Shown one piece after another: positions 51,451 to 62,443 of a stretch of DNA of 64,000 nt. Within the stretch, counting starts at the first letter, position 1. Each line of letters begins with the position of its first letter. A program made the translations under genes and the position numbers. Below the pieces are notes generated by a model. The model was not told the origin of the DNA and did not search any database. It saw nothing but the letters and a program-made list of their open reading frames with translations. This stretch comes from Dromaius novaehollandiae (lineage: Eukaryota; Chordata; Aves; Casuariiformes; Dromaiidae). The stretch covers positions 41,710,544 to 41,774,543 of the forward strand of contig NC_088101.1 in NCBI RefSeq assembly GCF_036370855.1, read 5' to 3'.

Positions 51451-51532
51451 ACACCCAGTCAATCAACCCGACCCTCCAGACTCAAGCTTTGTTGGCCAAA
51501 TAAATGCAACCAGTGCATTCATTTACTGTAAG
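51450..51532 (+). other. Candidate first exon downstream of the TATA box
   Basis: The start is placed about 30 bases after the TATA box, approximately 51450; the right edge is a good donor, TAAG then GTAAGA, at 51533. There is no long open frame and in the frame that would continue into 52863-52908 a stop codon immediately precedes the donor, so the spliced transcript would not be coding through this junction. The internal AATAAA could act as a poly(A) signal if this is a solitary LTR. Inference only. Confidence 0.25.
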
Positions 51533-52862
51533 GTAAGAGAGAAAAAAGGTAAACTAGAAGAAAATGCTACAATTCAGAATCCAAACTGTAAATAGCTTTA
51601 GGTTTTAGAAAAGCTAAAGCAGAAAACTCAGAATTTTGGACAGCAGACACAAAGACTGTTTCTAGACAAATGCATCCAGTAGGTCTTAAAATAACTGACA
51701 GTTTTACTTTGGAGTTTTTCCAAACTATTTTGGAAACTTTTGAAATCTGTCTTCTCTATATACAAACTGAATACATTTCAGTCCCAATAAAAGACATTTT
51801 CACCACTGCATAGCCTTTTCAATAACAATGGACAAGCCTCAGCATATTCAGAGTATCAGGTTATCATTTTATAAAGTTATCATACATATCCGAGAGGATT
51901 TAAGTGAGTTAAAAATGTCATGGAAATAAAACAATCTCACAAGAGTTCCAGAACTTCTTGCTCCCGGAAAATGCCAGAGATGCCAGAACAGCTTACGCAG
52001 GTCAGAAGCAAAAATTGAATGAATTTATTTTTGATATAAAAACAATGTGGCAAAGAGAGTCAGATATCTTGTCTGACAGATCCCAGAAATACAGGGAAAC
52101 AAAGGTATTTAAACAAAGACCGTAAAATTATTTTAAACATTAAAATATATATATCAGAGTTGGAACTATAGCTCAGGCAGAGATTTGGGGGTCAGGAAGG
52201 TAGAACAAGAGATACTGTGTTTATCTGAACCAGTTGTTCAGAGTACATTCATGCCCAATTAGTCCTCTCACTACTAAAATAACTTCCATCTAAAGCTCAC
52301 AGCAAATTCACAGTAGTTGGCATATGTTATATGCAAAAGTTCATGCTCTTGAACTTTTTCATGTGCTGTCGAACTGTTCAACTACAGCCATTCACACAAA
52401 TACCTCTAAGTGTTGTTATTAAAGCAAAGCATGTTCTGAAAGAGGCATGACTATTATTAGATCTGGCCAAGGTTACTAGGCTCTTTTGTTTTGAATCCAG
52501 CCTAAAAGAAACCAGATAGATGAGCCATGTTATCATGTCTCTCTCTTGAGTACCTGCAGATTCTGGGTGTTAATTCAGGAGACCCATTCTAACAGAAAAC
52601 AGCAAAATCTGGGCTGCAGTTTTTGTGACCACACATACTTCGCTTGTCAGGTTATACTCAGTATTTCAGAGCAGTAGACCTAGAGGAACATATTTGGGAG
52701 GAATGGGGCTGGGGAAAGAAAAGAGAAATGAATTACTATGAGCTTTTCACTTACTGCCCCCTCCGGTCATGCCCTTGCAGCTAAACAGTCCTCTCTTTCA
52801 GTAAGTCACATGACAGATGTTAGCTGTTAACCAAATTTAAACTATTTTTGTTTCTTTTCCAG
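51533..52862. other. Possible intron or non-coding gap
   Basis: Lies between the candidate first exon and the candidate exon at 52863. AT-rich with no supported gene. A pyrimidine-rich AG at about 52784 followed 20 bases later by a GTAAGT word is too short to call an exon. Confidence 0.45.
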
Positions 52863-52908
52863 TATGCTCCGATCAGCAGTGTGAACCACAACTAGTGCCC
52901 AGCAATTG
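52863..52908 (+). other. Candidate small exon (46 bases)
   Basis: A very strong acceptor (TTTTTGTTTCTTTTCCAG) ends at 52862 and a good donor, CAATTG then GTGAGTGG, begins at 52909. One frame is open (two bases, 14 codons CSDQQCEPQLVPSN, two bases). Joined to the acceptor at 53005 it continues open for 42 more codons to a TAG at 53130, but that joined frame has no ATG and is stopped just before the upstream donor at 51533. A spliced non-coding RNA is therefore more likely than a protein. No family is recognised. Confidence 0.3.
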
Positions 52909-53005
52909 GTGAGTGGCAGATGCCTGAATACCATGTTTTTCATCTCACTTCAATATCCTTGACTCATGCATCCTGTCTGCGCTAATGTTAGTTTTCTGAT
53001 TGCAG

Positions 53006-53140
53006 TGTGTCTGCAGGTTTGGAGCCTCAGCAAGTGTCTGAGCCATCCCGGAAAGGTCACTCCTCCCCTCCAGTATATCCAGTTCTGTCTTGCAGCTGCA
53101 CTGGGCTTTTAGTGACTCTTTCTGAGAGTTAGCTTGTTAT
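53006..53140 (+). other. Candidate exon following 52863-52908
   Basis: The acceptor GTTTTCTGATTGCAG ends at 53005, with an alternative CTGCAG at 53016. The 97-base intron between 52909 and 53005 would be short but acceptable for a vertebrate. The frame continued from the previous candidate stays open to 53129 with the segment VSAGLEPQQVSEPSRKGHSS. The 3' end is not defined; the right coordinate only covers the open part. The nearest plain AATAAA I noticed downstream is near 53871. Confidence 0.22.
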
Positions 53141-53980
53141 GCTCATTTACATGTGGACTTTCCCTGGATTTACACTGATATAGCAGTGCACTGTTTTTCC
53201 TGTAATTTTAAAATAATTCTAAACCATCCCATCAATACAATATTCAATTTTGACTTTGACATCTAAGAAAATGAGCTACTCCTACCAACAGTTATGCCCA
53301 CCATGCTATCCCTGTTCCACTATCGCGTTCTTTGGTACAAAATGCCTCAAAACAGGAAGACCTGAACCAGAAGAGACCTGTTGTTTCTTTGTGAGATGCT
53401 TGTGTGTTTCCCCAATACTTTGTAATTCTCCCCCCTAAACTGCTGTCACATTGTACCGTGTATATAACAGTGATTTCGCAATGCTTAAGACCATTTATAT
53501 TTCTGCAAGTGTGAAGAGGAGGTATGAAGCATGATGAGAGTTACTCAGAGATGCTGAGCTTTGAATGTCAGTTGTAAAAGGATGCCTGTTAGAACAGAAA
53601 GAAGACAGAAAAATTTAGATTTATTTTTAGCTCTCATTCAGGCATAACAGTCAGAAGCACAAAGAAAAGAGCAGAGTTGCCAGGTAGCAAGTTTTCATGA
53701 GTAAGTACCCTACCTGAAATTAAAGTACAAAGATCATTCAATTTTTTGTTGCAAACTCATTAATAGCATTAACTAGGGATGCAGAGTAGTTCTCTTTTTT
53801 TCTCTTTTTAAGCCATACAGTTAATACAAAACTCAATTTAGGATCACTAATTTGTGATCAATAACTAAAAATAAAGAGTTGAACAAATGCTTATTAAACT
53901 TTAGATGTGTTGACTTCTGTGTTCAGCTACTTACCAAAGAGCCCTTTTTCCAGCCCTTAACCTCGTGACAGGAAAATAGT
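53141..53980. other. Non-coding gap
   Basis: AT-rich; a frame of 62 codons at 53250-53438 has no signature. A donor-like GTAAGTA at 53701 has no acceptor of quality before it. Confidence 0.55.
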
Positions 53981-54092
53981 CTTATCTCCATTTTACAAAA
54001 GAAGGAATGGAGATACAAGGTCTACACGGGAAGTCTGTGGCCCAGCCAAGACTCCACGTCTCCCAAGTCCCATTCCAACACTGACCGCAATG
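53981..54092 (-). mobile_element. MIR/CORE-SINE-like remnant
   Basis: The plus strand carries CCATTTTACAAAAG at the left, then ACACGGGAAGTCTGTGGC, CCAGCCAAGACTCC and GTCTCCCAAGTCCCA in the order found in the reverse complement of amniote MIR-type SINEs (CCATTTTACAGATG, CACACAGGAAGTCTGTGGCA, AGAGCCAGGA, GTCTCCCGAGTCCCA, from memory). The element is therefore oriented on the minus strand, diverged and truncated at both ends, lacking the tRNA-like head. MIRs are very old, which supports an amniote genome. The minus-strand frame 53982-54209 is largely this repeat and not a gene. Confidence 0.65.
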
Positions 54093-56699
54093 CAGTTTCC
54101 CTTCCACAGCCTTTTGATCTTGAATATTCAAATGGGTGACTAAGCTATGGGGAATCTTTGTGCAAGGAGCAGGTTTTAGGAACAAATACATTCTTAAGAA
54201 TATTTGCAAAAACTAATCAAATTCAAACAAGCTTTCTAAGCAAGACTTGAGTCAGATCCCATTCCAACTATGTACTCTGACTGTGCAAGCTGATGTAGAA
54301 CTACTTATGTGCCTAATGTTATGAACATGCTCAAGTATTTTTAACGAATCAAATCTCAGTTCCCATGAACTCTGCTCAGACAACCCACAGAGAAACATAC
54401 TATATAGCCATCTTCAGTTTTGAAAAGATCGGTGCATGTAAGTTATTTGGGTAATGAGGGAATGTACAAGGCAAAAGTCTGCAAGGTCCCAGTTTGGATT
54501 TTTTACCCAAGTAAGGACTATTCATCTAAGCAACAACTAGCTGAATAATTAAGTGGGTGGAAGACAGTGTCCCACCTTAAGCCATCATAGCAAGAGAAGT
54601 AATAGTAACAATGACAGCAGCAGCTGCATATGCAAAAACTTTGAGCATAAATTCATGCAACTTGAGGCATACATACAGGTTTTTTCCTTTTATCAACAAT
54701 GGTGCTGTCCACCCAGAAGAAACAAACTGAAGAGATGAGAAACGTGAAGGGTAAATGTGAAGGCAGGAAGTACTGAAGCAGGAAAGTGGATTTGGATATC
54801 AAAGGCCATGTTTAGTAATGTATAAATCATGCCTTACTACATCTTAAACTTCTGTCCTTCTGCCTGGGAGAGGAAGTTATCATCCATTCCTCCTTCCATG
54901 AGCTATTTCTGCTGATTATTCATGGTACATCTAAATCCACAAAGTATACCTACCAATAACCCATAAAGGCCACTTCAACTTCCACAAGGCAGAGTGACCA
55001 TACACAAAGCTCTGTGACTGGCTGAACAGTCCTAGCTGAACAGGACTTGCTCTTCTGCACCAAAGACAGCTAGTAGAAATACTACTGTTGAGACATTGAA
55101 TACTCACAATCTAGTGATACAGTGATGGCCATGACCTGTAGCTCTTTCTCTGTTCTGTATTTAAGTGCTGGGCACTCTCCTTTGTTTGTGAAACAATTAA
55201 ATCAACTTTCAAGTGGTAAGAATTGCTTCTGATTGTACCCCTTCTTGTATAAAATAATAAAGTTTCTGCTGAAGCTATTCAGTTTATGATGCTGCAGTCC
55301 AACATTGAAGACATGTTGAGCAAAGTAAGATGATAAATACTTATCACTCTCCTGCTCACCCCAAGAAATTGCTTAGGGTGTGCAACGCACAGCTGATTTC
55401 TGCTGTGTTTTTTCACCCTCCACTGTTACAAAGCTTGAGTGAGAAAAAGAAATTAGTGGCTATCAGTCTGATTTAAAGTTGTTCAGAAAAGTTTTTACTG
55501 GAATCCATGCTGCTCATCTGAATTATTCAGATGGAGTTTAATCGTCCAATTACTCAGTGAAAGGAAAGAATAGCTGGTAGCCTCTTTGCTGGCTGAAAGG
55601 AAGCTATCAAAGATGCAAGAAAAAGAATTCATTATATTCCTCCTAGTATTTTTAAACTTATCTATTCTTGAACCAAAGCATAGGCTCCTCTTGATTACCC
55701 GTTCAGACCATTTATAATGAATGTGTGCAGATTAAACAAGTAGCCTCTTTTTCCCAGCTGTGCAAGCACTGATCACAATAGCAGTCCTGAAGACCCATAA
55801 TTTTCAGCCTCATTCAGTTTTGCAAAGCTCTATTTAGCAAATCTCACAGTTGCACACAACAGAATTTGACCCTCTTTTCTAAAGCAAACACAGCACTAGG
55901 AAAAAAAAGAATGCTGTGCCAAAAGAGGCAAGAGAAACAGCATTTCTTTTTCAATTCTGATTTCTTAGGCTAACTGAGAAGTATCTGTAATGCTAGGTTT
56001 AATATTAAACTGTTAGACAGGTACACAGTCACACCTACTTTATAACAGTATAGGTCTAATGTGCTAGGTGTGATATAAAACCGGACATAAACCCCATACA
56101 AAGGAAATACCTTCCCTAACTTTTTTTTTTTTTACTTCTATTGACAGTAGTTTTTGATAATTATTAGACAAATATTTGCCCAGATATCTTTTATGAAACG
56201 CCTTTTTGATGTAGAAGTGTTTAAACTTATCCAGTGAGGAAGAAGATACTGATTAAGAACATCACAGTTTTAGCTGTTGGATATAACGTACATTCAATCA
56301 TATCACATCTGGTCAAGAGTTTCTCCTTGTGGACTGTTCAGAGTCTGCTGCTGCAGAGGATTTCAGCAACTGAGTTGCAATGCAATCATATGGATACTTC
56401 TAGATCTAAAGTACGGTTGAAATATTCAAACTATCCTTGAACCTGATCCCAATCTTCTGCTGTAGCAAACAAAACCACCAAAATTGACAGATCCGTGACA
56501 ACTAACATCAGCTGAATTCAAATTACCCTCCACTTTTTCTGAATCTCCTGAAATTAACAGAGTTTAAAACAGAAACCCTGCAATGAGCCATATGTAAAGA
56601 AGGAAGGAGGAAAAAAAAAAATCACTACATGTCATACTTTCTCTCCTGTCTGTAAATGAGAGTTACCTTTAGCTCCTCTTCAGACACACTATGAGATCC
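54093..56699. other. Non-coding stretch with no supported gene
   Basis: AT-rich with chance frames only. Minus-strand donor-like words near 55095 and 55376 lack pyrimidine-tract acceptors. A T12 run lies near 56121-56132. Confidence 0.55.
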
Positions 56700-56870
56700 T
56701 TAGGCTACAGACCAAAAATTTAAAGCGAGAGAAGCAAGACACCGCTATAACACACATTGTCTCCGAGTCCAGCCAGAAGGCTCAGAGCACGCTGCAGCCC
56801 CAGCACAGGCACGGCAGCAGCCTTGGCCGCTGAGCAGGGGGCTTTGGCTCAGTTATTCCGGGGTGAAAAT
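56700..56870. promoter_or_regulatory. CpG-richer patch
   Basis: A short interval with about seven CpGs and high G+C compared with its flanks, including CACGGCAGCAGCC. Could be regulatory DNA or a fragment of an old repeat. No TATA or start signal is obvious. Confidence 0.18.
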
Positions 56871-57690
56871 ATATCCAAGCAATAACTGCACACTAGTTAT
56901 TGTTCCTCCAACTTTGAAACGTAAGATCCTAAGCTTCAGGAATTTATCTTGTCAGCTGTTCATTTTTTAAGAGCACATCTGAATTTATTCTGAATCAGTC
57001 AATGTTAGAATTGATTACAATTATTTCTATTACTGCTAGCATTTATAGGTATATTTTACGTGCAATTATCATAGGAGGAAACTATGCATAGGAGGAAAAG
57101 ATGCAGAATGCCCAGTTATCATACTCAAAGAGCACATGGTATTAAATACTTCTTGCTGTGCACAGCAGATCTAGCACTTTATTTTTGGCGAGTCATATCG
57201 ATAAAGTTATTATGGGATGCTGGTGGCTGCAGCACAGTTAAGACGGAGAAAAGCTTAGTGTTTTATGTATTCAAGTGGTGCTGTATGCAACACGTGTTTA
57301 ATCAATAAAAGCCAAAACAGGCCTGAATACAAACTGCTGTTTTCAACTTAGTCCCAAGAATGTCAAGAATTTCATTTTTAACATTCATATGTCTGTCTTG
57401 TCTACAGGGAGCTGCAGCCCTGGCAGTCAATTGCTATAAATTCCAATATTTCTCTCATATCATCTTATTAAGAAAACTGTCAGTCAAAACACTGATCTCA
57501 CATTTTGCTATAGATTTCCTCTTCATTTTTCTATGGCAAAAAAGTCCACACAGCCTTTTAATTGATCACCTACAGTATTAAGAATGAATTGATATCTTTC
57601 TAAAGGGAAAAAGAAGTGTATTTAAAACTAAGTTATATTTTGAAAGTGCTGTAGGGAAAAATATAAGCTGGTTTGACACAATGAAAATTG
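56871..57690. other. Non-coding gap
   Basis: AT-rich sequence between two CpG-richer patches. Frames at 57084-57308 and 57360-57581 show no domain. Confidence 0.55.
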
Positions 57691-57865
57691 CTAGCACGTG
57701 GCAAGAGCTATCACAGACTAACCCATGGCTGGAGTCTGACGCACGCTCCCCAGTGGTTCTCGCCCAGCTGAGCACGACTCCACGGACAAGATGGCACAAT
57801 GAAATGACATGTCCAACTCCGACTGATTTTCCACAGGGAAGAGCGCTGCACTTCCTTAGAAAGGA
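57691..57865. promoter_or_regulatory. CpG-richer patch with an E-box
   Basis: Contains a CACGTG E-box within AGCACGTGGC near 57695 and about seven CpGs, with overlapping open frames on both strands (plus 57681-57881; minus 57578-57895, 105 codons, and 57711-57902). None is recognised. Candidate conserved non-coding or regulatory element, or an old G+C-rich fragment. Confidence 0.2.
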
Positions 57866-58010
57866 GGAGGCAAACTTGTAGGGAATGGGAAGCATGTGCC
57901 ATTTACTTAGCTCTCTGCCTTTGAAGGATTATTCTTTCAAGGCCAACAGCATTAGTTTTGCTTCGCACAGGGAGATGAGCAGAAAAACCTACCCAAATAG
58001 AAAAGCTTAC

Positions 58011-58056
58011 CCACAATAACCAAAGTAATACTGAGGCTGTTCAAAGTACTGCTTAT
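58011..58056 (-). other. Candidate exon on the minus strand (46 bases)
   Basis: On the minus strand an acceptor (TTTTTTCTGATACATAACCG then GTAG) ends at 58057 and a donor, TTGTGG then GTAAGCTT, begins at 58010. In phase 0, which is the phase left by 58186-58275, it reads ISSTLNSLSITLVIV plus one base. The implied intron, 58057-58185, is 129 bases. Hydrophobic, unrecognised. Weak on its own. Confidence 0.18.
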
Positions 58057-58185
58057 CTACCGGTTATGTATCAGAAAAAATAACATTGTTACACAGAATG
58101 GTGAGAGAAAATCTGTTTCCCCTAGAGATAATTCTTACCAAATATGCACATGAAAATATTCAGTAGATGTGATTAGAAAACTTAC

Positions 58186-58275
58186 GTTCCGCTTGCTATT
58201 TATCACAGCTGGAATTAGGTCATGCTTCTTCCTTTCAAACCCCAAAGACACTGACAACCCCATATATTTTTGTTG
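58186..58275 (-). other. Candidate internal exon on the minus strand (90 bases, phase 0-0)
   Basis: On the minus strand a strong acceptor (ATTTTAATTCTCATTTAAG) ends at 58276 and a good donor, GGAAC then GTAAGTTTT, begins at 58185. The interior is exactly 30 codons and open, containing QQKYMGLSVSLGFERKKHDL followed by IPAVINSKRN. The composition is protein-like, although I cannot name a family. It is followed at a plausible short-intron distance by 58011-58056 in compatible phase. This is one of the better coding-exon hypotheses in the window, though a chance open run of 30 codons is not rare. Confidence 0.27.
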
Positions 58276-61227
58276 CTTAAATGAGAATTAAAATATTTAC
58301 ACACTTAATTCATTACTAGTATTTTGAAGAAGTTGAATTTTAATTTGAAGTCAAGTGTGGAGACTAAAGTTTTTTCAGTCTAGTGCTGACACAAATGATT
58401 CATCTGTTTCCCTTTTTTCTTATTTCCAGGATCTTGTCCCTGTTCTCTTAGCTCTGCCTACATGCTGTAAATGAACTCAGAGTATAACACATATTAAAAC
58501 AAGATCTGAATGGAAGTTTCACATTCTATTTTCTCTTTTAATGTTGCCAGCTCCAAATATTCCTTATAATATATATAATAATTTCTATGTCATTGTCAGA
58601 AACTTCTGTAAGTCTAATTTTGAGCCCTAAGCATCAATGTTTCCACCCATTCTTAGCAAGTTCATTGCTGTTAAGTTTGCTGCTTTTAAGACAAAGCCCC
58701 CGCCCAAAAAAAACAAACAAAAAACCCCAAAAACCCTGAAACATGCCCTCCTGCACACAGTGTGCATAAAGCCTCAAGCCTTCAGCCACAACACAAGACC
58801 TGGGAATACAACTATTGATCCCACATATCTGGAAACTGTGGCTCAAGACAAAAGCAACTGGAAATTCTCACTGCTAGTTTTATTTTGTTGCATGTACTCT
58901 AGAAATAATTCTCTATATAATGATCATGCTGCTAACTTTCCAAGAGTTTATTCCTATTTTATATATACTATTTACTAGGCTGATTTGAATTTTCATATTG
59001 AAATAACCCTCAAACCCCAATTTTCCATCAGAAAAAAGGTCTGCTTTCTGCAAGAGATACAGACTTTAGAGGATAATCTTAATTTTCAGTGATTCTTTAA
59101 AAATAACTTTTCACAAAAATAGCTGAAATATAAAATACAGGAAAGTCTTTAATTTCATCTAACCTATGAATGACAGAGGGGAAAGAAATCTGTGTAGTTC
59201 CCATATTCTCTATTGTACTGGTTCAGTTATATTTCTAGACTGCAAGATCACAATGACATTTAAATACCATTTTAAGAAGAATATTTTAATTTCCACTGGT
59301 GCGTGTTATCACTGAAGAGGAGGAACACTGATCACACCACAAAATACTTATTTGCACTGCTGTTGCATTCTGCAGCACAAATCCACAGATCACTGATCAA
59401 ACGACTGTAACGATATGGATTTAATTAAGCATCTTTCTGCAAAGTGTTCTGATTGATCCATCTCACAACAGAGAGGGAGATGCTTGCCACTGGCCTGATG
59501 AGTACAGTACTGGTCCATAAGTTTCCTGACTGACTAATGAAATGTTAAAACTCAGTTCTGATAGATGCTGCAGTCTCAGAAGATACCCACAAGCAGGCAT
59601 TTCTACATTATGTGCTGTATAAACTACCAGCTGATTAGCCCCTCCACCTCCCATGCTCAGTAGAAATACATGCAGAAGTTGTCTCTGCCACCAAAACCTA
59701 ATGGCCCATATATCCAGACATTAGACAACAGATGAATACGTATGGATGCACTCCATGCCGGCTGTCATCCAGGGTTGTTACGGGTTGAAGCACCCAACCC
59801 CCAGAGCCAGCCAGCTCCCCTTTGCCTTATTTATTGAGCAATGCCAGCGTGGTGCTTGAGCTAGGAGTCTCCACTGCGGCAGCAACTGTGTCCTTGTTAA
59901 GCAAGTCAGGCAAGGTAAATTACCAGTGTGTTTATGTATGATGATGATCTCTGATGAGAAAGACAACTCAGGAAAATTAGAATGTGATTAAATACAGGTG
60001 AAACACCAGATTGTTTAAGCTTTCCTTCACTGTAGAAGACACCTCATGAGAATTAGAGCACAGCTTTTTCTTTCAGTCAAGAAGCTGATTCAGTCAAAAC
60101 TCTGCATCTCTATAGCACATATTTTACCCCTCATATGCTATCTATGTTGCTAGGTTGGGCACTAACTGAATAGCTCTTGCATGCAGACGTATCACAGATC
60201 TATAAAATGTCAGTATAATTTAGTGAGCCTGGTGAGGATGCCTTTGTTACAGCTTTTGTTTTAAATCCGGTACTGTGTCTGCCTCCTAGGGCCCTGAAGA
60301 AAGTCTCTTTAAAAAGAGCTACAGATTTATTCTCCCACTTTGAATAAGTGAAAATGTGTTTTGTTGAAACCTCCTGGGAAGTAAATGGATTTACTATGGA
60401 GTCTCCTTTTGTTTATGGGTTTGGTGAAAGCATTTGGCACTTAATGATTCCCAGGCTACTCCAGGTTTAAAAAAGAAGAAATCAAGTGTGCTGCGTATTA
60501 AAATGTTTTCTACCAGCCTCAAAGCATATTTAATATAAGGACTTGCTTCAGGTGTCAGATTATTATGGAAGCATAATGCTTGCTGACCTCCCTGTTCAAC
60601 AGTTAGACTCAGCATAAAGTCACATTTTGTTCTTAAAGTTTGAACGGGGGGGAGCCCATCCAGGTGGCCCCCTAAAATCCAAACCCTTTCCTCTCAGCTG
60701 TAGTTTTATCTGCTCTTCCCAGCTTCAATTTCCCCACAAAAACTTTGCAAAAACGATTGAGATTACAGGCACGTGCTATCTACCCACCTCCACCCCTCTA
60801 ACAGAACTAATTGCAGATTAAAATATATTTAAGCACAATGAACTTCTATTAAATTATTGAACTCCTCAAATGAGATTGTTTTAGTTCTGCTATCAAAATG
60901 GTTCAATAAGCAAAATTTCTAACAGAGAGATACTGACACTATAAATGCACTGACAAAGTCACAATAAATTGACACTGTTAAAAGAATTTATGTAGGGATA
61001 GTTGTAGTTAACAGCAGTGGTAGCTTTTGGTGAGCAAACATAATTTACACTGAAGCAGAGACATATTAAAACAAGTTTACATCAAGTTTTAGGCTAATAC
61101 TAATTATTTATATTAGAATACTGGGAATTAGCTAGCTCTCTCTCACACAATACATCACCTACAATCTCAGAACTACCTATTCCTGTTTGAAATGGTCAGA
61201 ACTTTCCAACAAAAATATTTTAAAGGC

Positions 61228-61263
61228 GAAAAAACAACAAACAAAAACAAACAACAACAACCC
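61228..61263. repeat. A-rich (CAA)n-like simple repeat
   Basis: An A-rich stretch with repeated CAA/CAAA units. It may be a simple repeat or the decayed tail of a retroposon, but no body of such an element is recognisable upstream. Confidence 0.75.
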
Positions 61264-62431
61264 TAAAGTTTCCAAGAAACCGCTACCCCTCAATGACATC
61301 TCTGGCAATCAGTTTCTCTGTAAGAAAAGCTCAGGTATAACTTGCTGGTGTTACCCTGCTCCTTAGCCCATATCTTTCTCCTTTTCAGCATTACCTCCTT
61401 TTCGTCCTTTCCTTAGGGCTCTGTTCTTACTGTCAATCTGTTTGTTCATATTCACTAAATTCAAAGGATTTACTTACAGAAACTGCAAGACAGGCACACA
61501 TCTGTGCAGAACACCATGTGTGAGGTGCCAGTGCTTAGCTGATTAGTTATTCTCAGTCTATCAGGCTAACTACACAACAGCAGCAGCAAAATCTAAGGCT
61601 GTTCAACAGTTTATATTCTTTTCACACAGCCAGTTCAAAGTGCCTTCAGTTAGATTCCTTCCCCATAGGCAAGATGCTTTATATTTTTCCTTTTAGGGGA
61701 ACAAACTTGGTACTGAAGATGTTTATATAATTTGCTATTTGTATGGATCACCATATAATATAACTCGGCATGCAGAATCATTCTGCCAAAGAAGTTCCTC
61801 CATCTCTAAGAATATGAGTGACAGAAGACAGAGAAATATATTCCTTCTATCCTGGATAATTTCATCTATTCCCTATAATGAAATGTTCATAACAGACTAT
61901 TCAGAGAAGCTATGAGGAATTAACATATACACATATTGTTTTAGATTTATGTAATTCTATGATTTCATCATAGCTCTCTGCTCTGACTACATACCTCTAA
62001 AATCCAAGCTATTACATTAAACTCCTTTCAGCCACTGAAACCTAAAGCTCTTTCCTTTTGGCCTTTTTGCTTCTATTTCACATAAAAAGGGGTTTACAGT
62101 GAAAAACCTGTAAAGTACCTCAGGACATCTCTTAGATGCAATCCAGTTAATCGTCTTGAGAAAACCAATCATTATAATTTCAAAACTGAACTTAGCTTGT
62201 CTTTTGCTTCATTGCATTTACTATTACTCTTATTTTAAAAGGATATGATCCACTCCTTGCAAACCCACCAGAGCTGACAAACATCCACCTGATTAAATTA
62301 CCTGTCACTAACCAATACCAATCCAAACAGCCTTTTTCAAAGTGTCCAGTTGTAGAGCCATTTGCAAAAATGCCACAGGCTTACAATCCCTAAGGCAGGG
62401 ACAGCTTCTCATCTGCCAGTAACACTGCGCG

Positions 62432-62443
62432 CTCTCTCTCTCT
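62432..62443. repeat. Short (CT)n run
   Basis: About six CT units, preceded by a GCGCG string. Too short to be called a major microsatellite. Confidence 0.7.

Noticed and set aside
61940..61970. AATTCTATGATTTC word as a CR1-type 3' tail
   Set aside because: Only one partial unit occurs and no CR1 3' region precedes it.
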